Assembly: GCA_964517605.1 (NCBI GenBank)
Contig: CAZFCE010000010.1
Span: 1-64,000 of the forward strand
Origin: J095 sp964517605
GTDB taxonomy: Bacteria > Chloroflexota > Anaerolineae > 4572-78 > J111
DNA: 64,000 bases
Reading direction: 5' to 3'
Shown here: piece after piece, positions 41,472 through 49,654 of the stretch
Numbering within the stretch: position 1 is the stretch's first letter
How the letters are laid out: every line of letters begins with the position of its first letter
Notes under the pieces: generated by a model
Databases searched by the model: none
What the model saw: the letters and a program-made list of their open reading frames with translations, nothing else
What the model was told of the DNA's origin: nothing
Made by a program: the position numbers and the translations under genes

Positions 41472-42460
41472 TTTGCCCCAAACGTTATCACCAGTGATGC
41501 CGCCAGTAATACCAGCGCCAGCCCGGCTTGCCACCAGTTTTCGCGCAGACTAACCAGTAATCCCGGATTGGCCGCGATGGAATCACCGGGCATGGGCTGA
41601 GTTACCGCAAAGCTGTTGAGCATTTGCATCCACAACGCCACCGAGCCGGGCCGGTCTTTGGGGTGCGGGGCCATGGCCGCCGCCACTGCCTGCGCCACCG
41701 GCGCAGAAACGTTGGGATTGATTTCGCGGAGTGGGCGCAACGATTCGGGTACAATAAACCGCTCCTGGGCGCTGGCCGGCACTTCGCCGGTAAGCAGGTG
41801 ATAGGCCGTGGCTCCCAGCGCGTACAAATCCGAGCGGGCATCGGTGTGGCCCAGGTGGTCAACATATTGCTCCAGCGGCGCGTAGGGCAGGCTGCCGGCT
41901 CCCTGCAACCCGGTGAGCGTGCTGGGGTCGTTGGGGTCCAGCGGTTTAACCAGACCAAAATCCACCAGTTTTAACCGGCCTTCGGGCGTGAGTTTTATGT
42001 TGGCCGGTTTTATATCGCGGTGCAGCACCGCCGGCTGGCGCGAATGCAAATAAATTAACGTATCGCCCAGTTGGTTAAGCCAGTCGAGCACGGTGGCTTC
42101 ATCTAAAAATTTATTTTCGCGGCGGGTTGCCGTGGTGATCTCTAGCAAATTCTGGCCGGGCACAAAATCCATCACCAGATAATCGAGTTCACCAATCGAG
42201 AAAAAATCGCTCACTTTGGGCAGCCCGGCGTGGTCAAGCCGGGCCAGCGTGGAGGCTTCTTTGCGAAACTGGTTGCGCACGCTTTGCATTACGTCGTCGC
42301 TCAGTTCCGGCTGAAGCTGAATTTCTTTAACGGCGCACTGGCGGCCTTCCAGCCGGTTATCATCGGCCAGATAAACCGTGCCCATGCCGCCCACGCCAAG
42401 CAGGCCAATAATTTGGTATCGTTCGCGTAAAACATCGCCGGGTTGAAGGCTGGTCGTCAT
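41468..42460 (-). CDS. Ser/Thr protein kinase (PknB-like) with C-terminal membrane helix
   Basis: 330 residues. Kinase motifs are intact: glycine loop GLLGVGGMGTVY (19-30), K45 in CAVKEI, HRD with D149, and DFG with D167. The APE motif reads APLEQ, a common bacterial variant. The C-terminus has one membrane helix (AGLALVLLAASLVITF) and only a few residues beyond it, so it has essentially no external sensor domain. A strong promoter (TTGACA-17-TAAAGT) and GGGGAGGACACT precede it. It is divergent from the FHA-winged-helix gene, its most plausible partner. Confidence 0.93.
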   Translation of the reverse strand: MTTSLQPGDVLRERYQIIGLLGVGGMGTVYLADDNRLEGRQCAVKEIQLQPELSDDVMQSVRNQFRKEASTLARLDHAGLPKVSDFFSIGELDYLVMDFVPGQNLLEITTATRRENKFLDEATVLDWLNQLGDTLIYLHSRQPAVLHRDIKPANIKLTPEGRLKLVDFGLVKPLDPNDPSTLTGLQGAGSLPYAPLEQYVDHLGHTDARSDLYALGATAYHLLTGEVPASAQERFIVPESLRPLREINPNVSAPVAQAVAAAMAPHPKDRPGSVALWMQMLNSFAVTQPMPGDSIAANPGLLVSLRENWWQAGLALVLLAASLVITFGAN

Positions 42461-42492
42461 AGTGTCCTCCCCAAAATAACAGCCAGAAGGCT

Positions 42493-42521
42493 ACTTTATC
42501 GCATTCTGATATTACTGTCAA
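42493..42521 (-). promoter_or_regulatory. Near-consensus promoter of the kinase gene
   Basis: On the minus strand, TTGACA (42521-42516), a 17-bp spacer and TAAAGT (42498-42493). It lies in the 74-bp divergent gap, and its -35 box reaches within 14 bp of the FHA gene start. Confidence 0.8.
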
Positions 42522-42534
42522 GCAGGAGATTAAA

Positions 42535-43191
42535 ATGGAAAACCTGGAAACTGAACAGGCGCTATTAATCTGGCGCGAGGGCGATCTTATTAAAAACCAG
42601 TGGGTTTTACAGGATACCGGCACCGAAATTGTGATTGGCCGCGCCACCGATTGCGCCATCAGCATTCCGGTGCGCTGGATTTCTCGCACGCACGCCATTT
42701 TACGCCGTGAACGTGGTCAGTATATGCTAGAAGACGCCGGTAGCAAAAACGGCGTGTTTGTAAATGGCCAGCGCGTGTTAAAACCGCATCCGCTGACCGA
42801 TGGCGACCTGATTCAACTGGCGCCCGGTCTGGAATTAATCTATGTTGATAGCGAAGCCACCGCGCCCTTGCCGGGCCGAACCGGACTGGGCTTGCGCGTA
42901 GACACCGCCGAGCGGCAAGTGTATGTTCACGGCCAATTAATCAGCCCGCCGCTCAGCAACCAGCAATACCAGTTGCTCTGCCGGCTGGCCGAACAACCCG
43001 GCAAAGTGTACAGCCGGGCCGAGGTGATTGAGGCGGCCTGGCCCGAAGAATCGCCGGAGGGCATTACCGATGACGCGATTGATGCGCTGGTGCGCCGGTT
43101 GCGGCAGCGGCTGGCCGAAGTTGACCCCGATTTTAATTTTATTGTCACCGTGCGCGGCTACGGCTTTAGGTTGGATGGCGGAATGGTTTAA
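42535..43191 (+). CDS. FHA domain fused to OmpR-type winged helix (putative phospho-responsive regulator)
   Basis: 218 residues with AGGAGATTAAA before the ATG. The N-terminal FHA domain (about 20-100; IVIGRATDCAISIP, SRTHAILRRE, AGSKNGVFVNG) binds phospho-Thr peptides. The C-terminal trans_reg_C winged helix (about 120-215) ends LVRRLRQRLAEVDPDFNFIVTVRGYGFRL, typical of OmpR/PhoB DNA-binding domains. There is no receiver domain. Mycobacterial EmbR joins the same modules in the opposite order. Divergent from the Ser/Thr kinase across 74 bp, so kinase-controlled regulation, possibly of their own promoters, is inferred. Confidence 0.9.
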   Translation: MENLETEQALLIWREGDLIKNQWVLQDTGTEIVIGRATDCAISIPVRWISRTHAILRRERGQYMLEDAGSKNGVFVNGQRVLKPHPLTDGDLIQLAPGLELIYVDSEATAPLPGRTGLGLRVDTAERQVYVHGQLISPPLSNQQYQLLCRLAEQPGKVYSRAEVIEAAWPEESPEGITDDAIDALVRRLRQRLAEVDPDFNFIVTVRGYGFRLDGGMV

Positions 43192-43218
43192 AAGAAAGTT
43201 ACTACCCAGGTTAATAAC

Positions 43219-43256
43219 GGCAAAGAAGGAAGAGGCTCGCTCTATTCTTCTTTGTC
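43219..43256 (+). terminator. Hairpin after the FHA-winged-helix gene
   Basis: GGCAAAGAAG and CTTCTTTGTC pair with one G-U around an 18-nt interior that can pair further (AGAG/CTCT). No U-run follows; a weak terminator at best. Confidence 0.35.
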
Positions 43257-43294
43257 GTAAGAATCCGTTTCAAAACAACCCTAACGGGTAAAAG

Positions 43295-43440
43295 TTAAAA
43301 TTTTCCGTTTTCATTCTTCCATTCGGACTTGGCCGGAATTGCTTCAATGGTGTCCCAATGCTCCGCAATTTTGTTGTTTTCAACGCGAAACAGATCATAG
43401 AAAGAACTCGGTTGACCGGCAAAATTACCTGTCACAAAAG
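43295..43440 (-). pseudogene. 3' remnant of a SnoaL/NTF2-like gene
   Basis: On the minus strand the frame reads PSSFYDLFRVENNKIAEHWDTIEAIPAKSEW to a stop, matching the C-terminal half of SnoaL-like/NTF2-like proteins (FRVENGKIxEHWD). Upstream of about 43440 the similarity ends abruptly at the ISL3 remnant, so the gene appears to have been disrupted. The N-terminal half was not found. Confidence 0.6.
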
Positions 43441-43664
43441 AACTTACGAACCTTGATGTTGAGTTGGGCGACTCGCCCCACCCAGGGTAAATCGGCCACG
43501 GTTCGTTCATAGGAGCTATGAATCCGGGTAGCTAACTGGTCACACTCAGAACCCACAGCCGTGGCGGCAGTGAGGGTCAAGTTCATTCGGATAAAACCTT
43601 CATCAATCACGACCTCATCCAGCCGAAGACCGGCTACGGGTGGTGAGAGACTGTCCACAACCAT
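43425..43664 (-). pseudogene. 5' remnant of an ISL3-family transposase
   Basis: The 79-codon frame reads LRLDEVVIDEGFIRMNLTL and ADLPWVGRVAQLNIKVRKFFC, the N-terminal zinc-finger region of ISL3 transposases. The first Cys pair is degraded (SECDQL). The catalytic DDE part is absent because the frame runs into the SnoaL-like remnant. No terminal inverted repeats could be assigned. Confidence 0.65.
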
Positions 43665-43754
43665 CGTTCCATCAACTCCTCCTTCTGACTAACGAGTTGA
43701 TAGAAGTATATTGCTTTCACCAAAATCGGCGCTGAGCCTTTTACCACTGTTACT

Positions 43755-44077
43755 GACATTGGTCTGGTTCCAACAGCCGCCGTTTCGGCTCAATCGCAGG
43801 GGGTAGCTTTTTTCAGCTACTCCAGTTCCATTTTGAGGCGGCCGATTTGTTCGTATAACTCTGCTTCTCGCTCCTGTTGGTCGCGTTGCTGCCGGTTATT
43901 GGCCTGGGTGAACAAGCTGGTACCCTCTCGTAGCAATTGCTTTTTCCAATTGCCGATTTGGATCGGATGCAGGTTGCGTTCAGCTGCCAGTTGGCTGACC
44001 GTTTTTACCCCCTTGACCGCTTCCAGAGCGATCTTGAATTTGAAGTCGTTGCTGTATTGTTGTCGTTTTTTCGCCAA
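43755..44077 (-). pseudogene. IS3-family transposase remnant (orfA with start of orfB)
   Basis: orfA starts at the TTG at 44077 behind GGAGGACGACA and encodes a helix-turn-helix protein (KKRQQYSNDFKFKIALEAV, LAAERNLHPIQIGNWKKQL). At MELE the codon expected to be Trp is TAG (43817-43819), after which LKKATP continues in frame. A shifted frame then reads EPKRRLLEPDQ, the usual start of the orfB product in this group, before similarity ends near 43755. The catalytic DDE region is missing, so the element cannot move by itself. Confidence 0.7.
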
Positions 44078-44196
44078 TGTCGTCCTCCACAAGCTGCGAT
44101 GATTTTAACATGTTCCATCTTAGCTCGTGGTCTAGTTTTTGGGGTAAGTATACCTACAATCTTTGTCTGATGACATTAAATAAATAAAGGAAAACC

Positions 44197-45000
44197 ATGA
44201 AGAAAATTATTGTAACAGCCAGTGTAATCATTGGCATCGTTATCGTAGTTGGGGTAATGATGATGAGGGTTCTCTCTAGGACTGAAATCACTTTTAAACC
44301 GAATACGCTTGAAAATAGTATTGTGCAACCCGTTAAAGTCGGACATGCCAATGTGTATTTCATCAAAACTAAAAATGGCTATATTCTGGTAGATACAGGT
44401 ATGCCGGGTGACACCCAAATACTTGACCAGGTATTCGCCCTGGCTGGCGTTGATCCCCAAAGCGTACATTTGATCATTGTTACTCATGCTCATCTGGATC
44501 ATGTCGGATTACTCGCTTATGCCAAAGAGATCACCGGCGCGAAAGTGTTAGGTCATGAGTCGCTTGGCCAAAAATTAGCCGTTGGGGAAATCGAGCCACC
44601 GGTTGCTCAAACTGGGTTGGGTCATTTTTTAAATTTTATGACCGGTATGTTGGACCTGACCGGCGGCGCGGAAATTAAGGGTGTTATCCTGGATATTTTG
44701 GTCCAAGAGAGTTTTGACTTAAGTGACTACGGCATAGCCGGTCAAGTCATTTACACCCCGGGTCATAGTCTTAGTTCAATCTCAATAATTCTTGACACTG
44801 GGGAAACTCTGGTGGGGGATATGGTCAGAGACGAAGGCGAGGGGAAAATTGGTCCGGGTATGTTCTACGAAGATGAAAAAACCTTACTTGAAAGTTTAGA
44901 AAAAGTCGCTTCGTTTGAGTCAAAAACAATCTATCTATCCCATGGAGACTTCATTGACAACACTACGCTAAATAATGCCATCACCGCAATAAAAAAATGA
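44197..45000 (+). CDS. Metallo-beta-lactamase-fold hydrolase
   Basis: 267 residues; ATG after AAAGGAAAACC. An N-terminal membrane helix (IIVTASVIIGIVIVVGVMMM) anchors it. The MBL fold has THAHLDHVG as metal motif, VDTGMPGD early, YTPGHSLSSISI and LSHGDF later. This branch includes diverse thioesterases and lactonases; the substrate is unknown. Codon use is AT-rich and its Lys/Ile content exceeds neighbours, suggesting a foreign origin together with the flavodoxin gene 73 bases downstream. Confidence 0.88.
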   Translation: MKKIIVTASVIIGIVIVVGVMMMRVLSRTEITFKPNTLENSIVQPVKVGHANVYFIKTKNGYILVDTGMPGDTQILDQVFALAGVDPQSVHLIIVTHAHLDHVGLLAYAKEITGAKVLGHESLGQKLAVGEIEPPVAQTGLGHFLNFMTGMLDLTGGAEIKGVILDILVQESFDLSDYGIAGQVIYTPGHSLSSISIILDTGETLVGDMVRDEGEGKIGPGMFYEDEKTLLESLEKVASFESKTIYLSHGDFIDNTTLNNAITAIKK

Positions 45001-45073
45001 GAAGCAATATTATCCTTAAAACATACAATTAACAAGATAAACAATAATTCAGTCATTTTAAGAGGAGTTGAGA

Positions 45074-45493
45074 ATGAAAAAGGCAGTAATTATTTACAAT
45101 AGTAAAACCGGTACAACAAAAAAATATGCCGAAGAGATGGGCAAATATTTAAAAGGGAAAGCAATAGATGTACAGTTATCATCAATTCAGGAATATAGGG
45201 AGGAAATACTGGACAAAGCCAACTATGTCCTATTAGGTTGCTGGACAAGTGGGCTTATGGTTTTTCTACAGCATCCCGAAAAAATTTGGAACGATTTCAC
45301 AGTCAAACTCCCCAACATGCCAGATGCAAAAATCGCATTGTTTACCACTTATAAAATTCTTACCGGTAGTATGTTTAAGAACATGTCCAAACAATTGAAT
45401 GGTAGGTTCATTGTTCCTCCCTTGGAATTTAAATCACGTAACGGAATACTTTCCGAGAATGATAAAAAAGCTCTCGATAAGTTCATAAGTTAA
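45074..45493 (+). CDS. Flavodoxin-domain protein
   Basis: 139 residues from the ATG at 45074, after AGGAGTTGAGA. The FMN phosphate loop YNSKTGTTKKYAEEMG is clear, as is YVLLGCWTSGLM for the isoalloxazine region. Such short proteins serve as electron carriers or as protoporphyrinogen oxidase-like (HemG-type) flavodoxins. It is strongly AT-rich compared with the rest of the window and sits next to insertion-sequence remnants; likely horizontally acquired with the upstream MBL gene. Confidence 0.87.
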   Translation: MKKAVIIYNSKTGTTKKYAEEMGKYLKGKAIDVQLSSIQEYREEILDKANYVLLGCWTSGLMVFLQHPEKIWNDFTVKLPNMPDAKIALFTTYKILTGSMFKNMSKQLNGRFIVPPLEFKSRNGILSENDKKALDKFIS

Positions 45494-45883
45494 GCTTGTC
45501 AAAGACTTGTACGATGAAAATAAGTATCGGTTGTGCAACTGAAGTTGGTTCCTGTTTGTGAAATCCGCCCAATAAGCGGTTGCAGCCGAATTGCTACCGC
45601 CGCGTTTTTTAAGCGTTTCTTGCCGGCAAAGTTAGTGTATAATTGAACTCGCTGCGCCTGCCCGCAATTGTCTGAACCACAGTCGTCGTTGGGTGCTTTC
45701 CTTTGACCAAAAGTTACGAGAAATAAATCGGAAAATGTCTAATCTTGAATACAGTGATTTCTATAAATTTCTGTCAATTTAACCCCAAGTGGGTCCGTTT
45801 TCAATTGACAAAAACAAAAGGTTGAGAAGTAATAGATAATTTTTCAGGATTTGACTTGGATTAGCGTTAAAATAGGGGGAAAT
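45494..45883. other. Gene-free AT-rich spacer
   Basis: No gene, clear promoter or repeat was recognised in these 390 bases. The composition changes from the AT-rich cargo genes back toward the chromosomal average near msrA, so the right border of the acquired patch may lie here. Confidence 0.5.
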
Positions 45884-46426
45884 ATGCCTGGTAAACTGGA
45901 ACAAGCTACTTTGGGTGGTGGCTGTTTTTGGTGTGTTGAGGCTGTATTTCAGAATTTAAAAGGGGTTGAGCGAGTGGTTTCCGGCTATACCGGCGGTAAA
46001 ACAGCCAATCCCACTTACCACCAGGTGTGCACCGGTACTACCGGCCACGCCGAGGTGGTGCAAATTACGTTTGATCCCGCCGTTATTTCATTTGAGGATT
46101 TGTTATACGTGTTCTGGCGTACCCACAACCCCACCACCCTAAACCGGCAGGGGGCTGATGTGGGGACGCAGTATCGCTCGGTGATTTTTTACCACAACCC
46201 GGCTCAACAGGCCAGCGCCGAAAAATCGCGGCAAGAAACCGAAGCGTTGGGGGTGTGGTCCCAGCCAATTGTCACCGAAATTGCGCCGTTAACCGATTTT
46301 TTCCCCGCCGAAACCTACTATCAAAATTATTATCTGGCTAACCCCAACCAACCTTATTGCCAGGTGGTCATTGAGCCAAAAATAGGCAAATTTCGCCGGG
46401 AGTTTCAGCATTTGCTCAGGGTGTAA
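45884..46426 (+). CDS. msrA: Peptide methionine sulfoxide reductase MsrA
   Basis: 180 residues from the ATG at 45884 (AGGGGGAAAT upstream). The catalytic motif GGGCFWC has its active Cys at residue 14. VVSGYTGGKTANPTYHQVCTGTTGHAEVVQI is the family core, and RTHNPTTLNRQGADVGTQYRSVIFYH follows. It reduces methionine-S-sulfoxide. The catalytic residue is Cys, not selenocysteine. Convergent with the small membrane protein gene; the stop codons are one base apart. Confidence 0.96.
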   Translation: MPGKLEQATLGGGCFWCVEAVFQNLKGVERVVSGYTGGKTANPTYHQVCTGTTGHAEVVQITFDPAVISFEDLLYVFWRTHNPTTLNRQGADVGTQYRSVIFYHNPAQQASAEKSRQETEALGVWSQPIVTEIAPLTDFFPAETYYQNYYLANPNQPYCQVVIEPKIGKFRREFQHLLRV

Positions 46427-46427
46427 C

Positions 46428-46652
46428 CTATGCCGGTTTGGCCCAACGCCAGTAAATAACCAGGCCGGCTACGGCGGCTGCCAGCGCCATGACCGGCCCG
46501 CAAACAAACGCGCCGGTCATGGCCGCCTCCACCGATTTATCAAATGTGTTGGGCGAAAAGGCGTTAACCGCCAGCATACCCAGTACAAGCCCGGCTATAT
46601 ACCCAATGATTGCGGCCAACAATGCTACACCGATGGCTTTAAAAATGAACAT
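46428..46652 (-). CDS. Small two-helix membrane protein
   Basis: 74 residues from the ATG at 46652, preceded by AAAGGAGCGAGC; a longer frame upstream overlaps the phosphopantetheinyl transferase gene and is rejected. Two hydrophobic helices (about 5-27 and 44-68) are linked by a polar loop (NAFSPNTFDKSVEAAMTG). No family was recognised. It is the last gene of a minus-strand cluster, 14 bases after the transferase gene. Confidence 0.7.
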   Translation of the reverse strand: MFIFKAIGVALLAAIIGYIAGLVLGMLAVNAFSPNTFDKSVEAAMTGAFVCGPVMALAAAVAGLVIYWRWAKPA

Positions 46653-46666
46653 GCTCGCTCCTTTGG

Positions 46667-47425
46667 CTAAAAAAGTGATGGGTTTTGTGGCCAATCTGCC
46701 GGCGTTTGCCAGCAGTGAATTTGCCAGTGTCGCCCGGTAATGGCTAATGCTCCTACATAACCAACGGCGGGGGTTAACTCTGCCAGCAACCACCGAGCCG
46801 CGTCATCACCGGTGATGTGGTTAAATTGAGCGGGTTGTTCGGCCTGTACTGTCACGGAAAAACTATCTAACGGACGAGTTAGCCCGTCGCCGGTGGCTTT
46901 GAGAAAGGCTTCCTTGCGCGTCCAACAGGTAAAAAAAGCCAGTTGTTGCTGCGCGGCGGGCAACTGCCGGATTTGGGCGTGTTCAACGGGCGCAAAAAAG
47001 CGGCGGGCAATCTGGTCTAGTTCCGGCACCGGGCGAATGGCTTCCACATCAACGCCCAACTCTGCCGGCGCAACCGCCAGCAGCGCAAACTCCCCGGAGT
47101 GAGCCAGGTTAAAATGAAGAGCGGTTTGCCCCGCCAGCGCCGGTTTGCCCCGTGGGCCGTACTCAAACCGCAGTTCAGCCGGGTGGCAGTTTTGGTAGCG
47201 GCTTAACATCGCTCGCAGCCAGCCGTGCGCCGCCACAAACCGGCGGCGGTGAACCGGAAATTTAAAGCGATTGGCGCGGGTCAGTTCGTCGGGGGAGAGG
47301 AGTTCTTCTAAAAATGGCGTGGGCTGATTTAACCCGATACACCACAGGTGAACTTCGACGTTAGTTAGCCGGGGCGCAAGCGGCCCCACCGGCCAAACAC
47401 ATTCGGGCGGCGGCAGATTATCCAT
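46667..47425 (-). CDS. 4'-phosphopantetheinyl transferase, Sfp family
   Basis: 252 residues. The Sfp-type motifs are present: FNLAHSGEFALLAV, ELGVDVEAIR (Mg2+-binding Asp/Glu) and FFTCWTRKEAFLKATGDGL. It transfers the phosphopantetheine arm of CoA to carrier proteins. No carrier-protein, NRPS or PKS gene is in the window, so it may serve fatty-acid synthesis or remote clusters. No Shine-Dalgarno is evident; 9 bases separate it from the upstream oxidoreductase stop, suggesting coupling. Confidence 0.9.
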   Translation of the reverse strand: MDNLPPPECVWPVGPLAPRLTNVEVHLWCIGLNQPTPFLEELLSPDELTRANRFKFPVHRRRFVAAHGWLRAMLSRYQNCHPAELRFEYGPRGKPALAGQTALHFNLAHSGEFALLAVAPAELGVDVEAIRPVPELDQIARRFFAPVEHAQIRQLPAAQQQLAFFTCWTRKEAFLKATGDGLTRPLDSFSVTVQAEQPAQFNHITGDDAARWLLAELTPAVGYVGALAITGRHWQIHCWQTPADWPQNPSLF

Positions 47426-47434
47426 TTTGAGCGG

Positions 47435-48418
47435 TTAAGCGTGGTAATACTCGTGTAAAATTTGGTCCATTACCCAACTGGTGCGGGCCGCGGTTTGGCC
47501 GGTGCTGGGGCATTCGCCCGCGCCGGTTAAGGCATTGACCACCAATTGAATGAGCGGCTGCTGCACATGCTGCGGGTTGTAAATGTTAAACTGGCGCGTG
47601 CCGGCGCTGTTGGTCAGTTCGATGGGCTGGTCATCAAAGCTGGAAAAGGTGATTTTACCGTTGGCCCCCACAATTTCGGTGTGATCCAGCTCGTTGAAGG
47701 CCGAAAAACACCACGTGCCCATTCCTTGCACCCCGGACGCAAACTCAAAAATGCCGCTCACTATATCTTCGGCGGGGTAAAAATCGGCCTGATTGGCTGC
47801 CAGCCCGTACACCCGTTTAATGGGGCCAAACAGAAAGTCCAAAAAATCAAGCTGGTGCGAGGCCAAATCAACAAAACGGCCACCACCGGCAATCTCCGGG
47901 CAAACCCGCCACGGCAGTTTGTCCGGGTCGGCTTCGTCGGGGCGGGGTGACATGTGCAGGTTGATTGTGATAAATCGCACCGCGCCAATGGCTCCGGCTT
48001 CAATCAACTCCTTTATTTTTAAAAAACGGGCCAGCGCGCGGCGGTAGTAGGCCACAAACAACGGCGTTTGGGCCGCCTGGCAGGCTTCAAGCATCTCCTG
48101 GCATTCGGCGTGGTTTAAGGCCATGGGTTTTTCAACGTAAACCGGTTTGCCGGCGGCGGCGGCCAACAGCGCGTATTCTTTATGCGATGATGGCGGCGTG
48201 GCAATGTAAACGGCATCCACCTGCGGATCGTTGATGAGGGCTTCGGGGGTGTCGTACCAGTGCGGCACGTTGTGGCGTTGGGCGTAATCTTTGGCCAGTT
48301 GCCCGGCGCGGCGCATTACCGCCACCAGCGCCGAGTTTTGTGCTTTTTGAAACCCCGGCCCGCTTTTTGTTTCGGTAACGCTGCCACAGCCAATGATTCC
48401 CCACCGGATGATTGCCAT
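47435..48418 (-). CDS. Gfo/Idh/MocA-family NAD(P)-dependent oxidoreductase
   Basis: 327 residues behind GGAGGCGCACTC. The N-terminal Rossmann fold begins IIRWGIIGCGSVTETKSGPGF, followed by VDAVYIATPPSSHKEYALLAAAAGKPVYVEKPMA with the EKP motif. The C-terminal domain has FVDLASHQLDFLDFLFGPI. It acts on sugars, inositols or related polyols. Its position beside a PfkB kinase suggests sugar metabolism, but this is only context. Confidence 0.93.
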   Translation of the reverse strand: MAIIRWGIIGCGSVTETKSGPGFQKAQNSALVAVMRRAGQLAKDYAQRHNVPHWYDTPEALINDPQVDAVYIATPPSSHKEYALLAAAAGKPVYVEKPMALNHAECQEMLEACQAAQTPLFVAYYRRALARFLKIKELIEAGAIGAVRFITINLHMSPRPDEADPDKLPWRVCPEIAGGGRFVDLASHQLDFLDFLFGPIKRVYGLAANQADFYPAEDIVSGIFEFASGVQGMGTWCFSAFNELDHTEIVGANGKITFSSFDDQPIELTNSAGTRQFNIYNPQHVQQPLIQLVVNALTGAGECPSTGQTAARTSWVMDQILHEYYHA

Positions 48419-48460
48419 GAGTGCGCCTCCGTTGCCTGTGTTGGGGGTAAAATTAAACCT

Positions 48461-49582
48461 TTAGAGCGCCAGCCCCATTAACCGGCTCACCTGGTCGGCC
48501 ATTGTCTGGAGCGGCCCGGTGGTCAGTTGGTAGCATTTGGCGCGGCCCAACCAGCGCGACATCTCTAAAAAGAGTTCTTTGGGGCCGGTTTCTTGCAAAA
48601 CCGCCGCCTGGTAGCCGCCTTGAAAGCGTTGTAACAGTTCCAGCGCGGCTTGTTTGGTAGAAATGGATTGCAATTCGGCGGGGCCGGAGAAGTTGGGGGT
48701 GGTGCTGGCCCCACTGTGAACATCTAAAATTAAAATTCGATGGGTGTTGCACAGCGCCTCAACCCGGGCCAGCGCCAGCATGCGGCGGTCGGTGACGAGT
48801 CGTAGCACGGGATACCGGTCGTGGTCGGCCAGGTGCAGGCCGGTAATCCCTTTGATTTGCCCCACGGCGTTGATAAAATCGTCGTCGGTGCGGTCTAGCA
48901 TTACCACCAGTTCGCGTTTGGTGGCGTCGGTTTCGTGGGGACGGCGCAACACAATCACGTGGCTAATGGGGGCCGGCTGCGCCATACTGGCCGCTTTTAA
49001 CTGCTCAATATCAATAATGGTTTTGCCAAACCACGTTGGCGCGCCGGGGATTTCGGGGGGAAAGCCGGCCAGCTTTAAACTGCCGGGCCGCACCCGCAGC
49101 GCCCGTGGAAACGGATGCGCCTGGCCGCTGGCGCGGCTGACGGCGGCAGTTTCATCGGATAAAAAGCCGCAGCCGCGCCGCACTAATTCCATAACCAGTG
49201 TGGTTTTGCCATGAAATTCGTCGCCGGCCAGAATAACGGCCTGCCCGCCAAATGTAACCACTCCGGCGTGAAACAGCAGGTGGCTGCGCACTCGCCCGGC
49301 GATGGTGGCCGTAATCCGTTGAAAAATGTAGTTGGGCATCAGTTCCGGTTCGGGCAGGGGCCACACGTCGTGGTCAATAATCAAAAAAGGCTGGCGGCCC
49401 TGTTCGGGCTGGCTCAAAATAAAAAAGTCCAGCAGAGAGCGCCGCGCCGCGGTGGCCTCGATTTGGAAGCGCCGGTACATGTGCGCAAACAAACTCAGTA
49501 GCGCCGGAGAGTCGCTCCCAACTTTGGTGTCAATATCAAAAAAACGAAGCCAGAGTTCTTTGGCGGGTAATGATGAATCCAT
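48461..49582 (-). CDS. HprK-like P-loop kinase/ATPase domain protein
   Basis: 373 residues. An N-terminal part of unclear fold (1-110) precedes LFHAGVVTFGGQAVILAG and a Walker A loop GDEFHGKTT (about 124-132). LSDETAAV resembles the Walker B of HPr kinase/PEP-carboxykinase-like proteins. Stand-alone HprK-like proteins of this kind occur outside the PTS, sometimes with peptide-modification genes. No HPr was found in the window. It lies between a PfkB kinase and a Gfo/Idh/MocA gene on the same strand. Function is unknown. Confidence 0.75.
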   Translation of the reverse strand: MDSSLPAKELWLRFFDIDTKVGSDSPALLSLFAHMYRRFQIEATAARRSLLDFFILSQPEQGRQPFLIIDHDVWPLPEPELMPNYIFQRITATIAGRVRSHLLFHAGVVTFGGQAVILAGDEFHGKTTLVMELVRRGCGFLSDETAAVSRASGQAHPFPRALRVRPGSLKLAGFPPEIPGAPTWFGKTIIDIEQLKAASMAQPAPISHVIVLRRPHETDATKRELVVMLDRTDDDFINAVGQIKGITGLHLADHDRYPVLRLVTDRRMLALARVEALCNTHRILILDVHSGASTTPNFSGPAELQSISTKQAALELLQRFQGGYQAAVLQETGPKELFLEMSRWLGRAKCYQLTTGPLQTMADQVSRLMGLAL

Positions 49583-49654
49583 TAGTTTGTCCCGTTACGG
49601 CTTATTTGCTGCGCCCACACTTAAAATTTTAGCCAAAAAACAGAAATTGACGAA

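Larger units (their letters stand above)
43192..44196. mobile_element. Accessory junction region made of insertion-sequence remnants
   Basis: Apart from the remnants listed separately (SnoaL-like, ISL3, IS3) nothing intact is seen over about 1 kb. The flanking plus-strand genes at 44197 and 45074 are markedly AT-richer than the rest of the window, which fits acquisition of this patch by transfer with insertion sequences. Exact ends and target duplications could not be defined. Confidence 0.6.

Noticed and set aside
45884..46426. Selenoprotein MsrA served by the nearby selB
   Set aside because: The catalytic codon encodes Cys (GGGCFWC); no in-frame TGA is involved.
46653..46793. N-terminal extension of the small membrane protein
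   Set aside because: It overlaps the phosphopantetheinyl transferase gene, and a good Shine-Dalgarno stands before the internal ATG at 46652.
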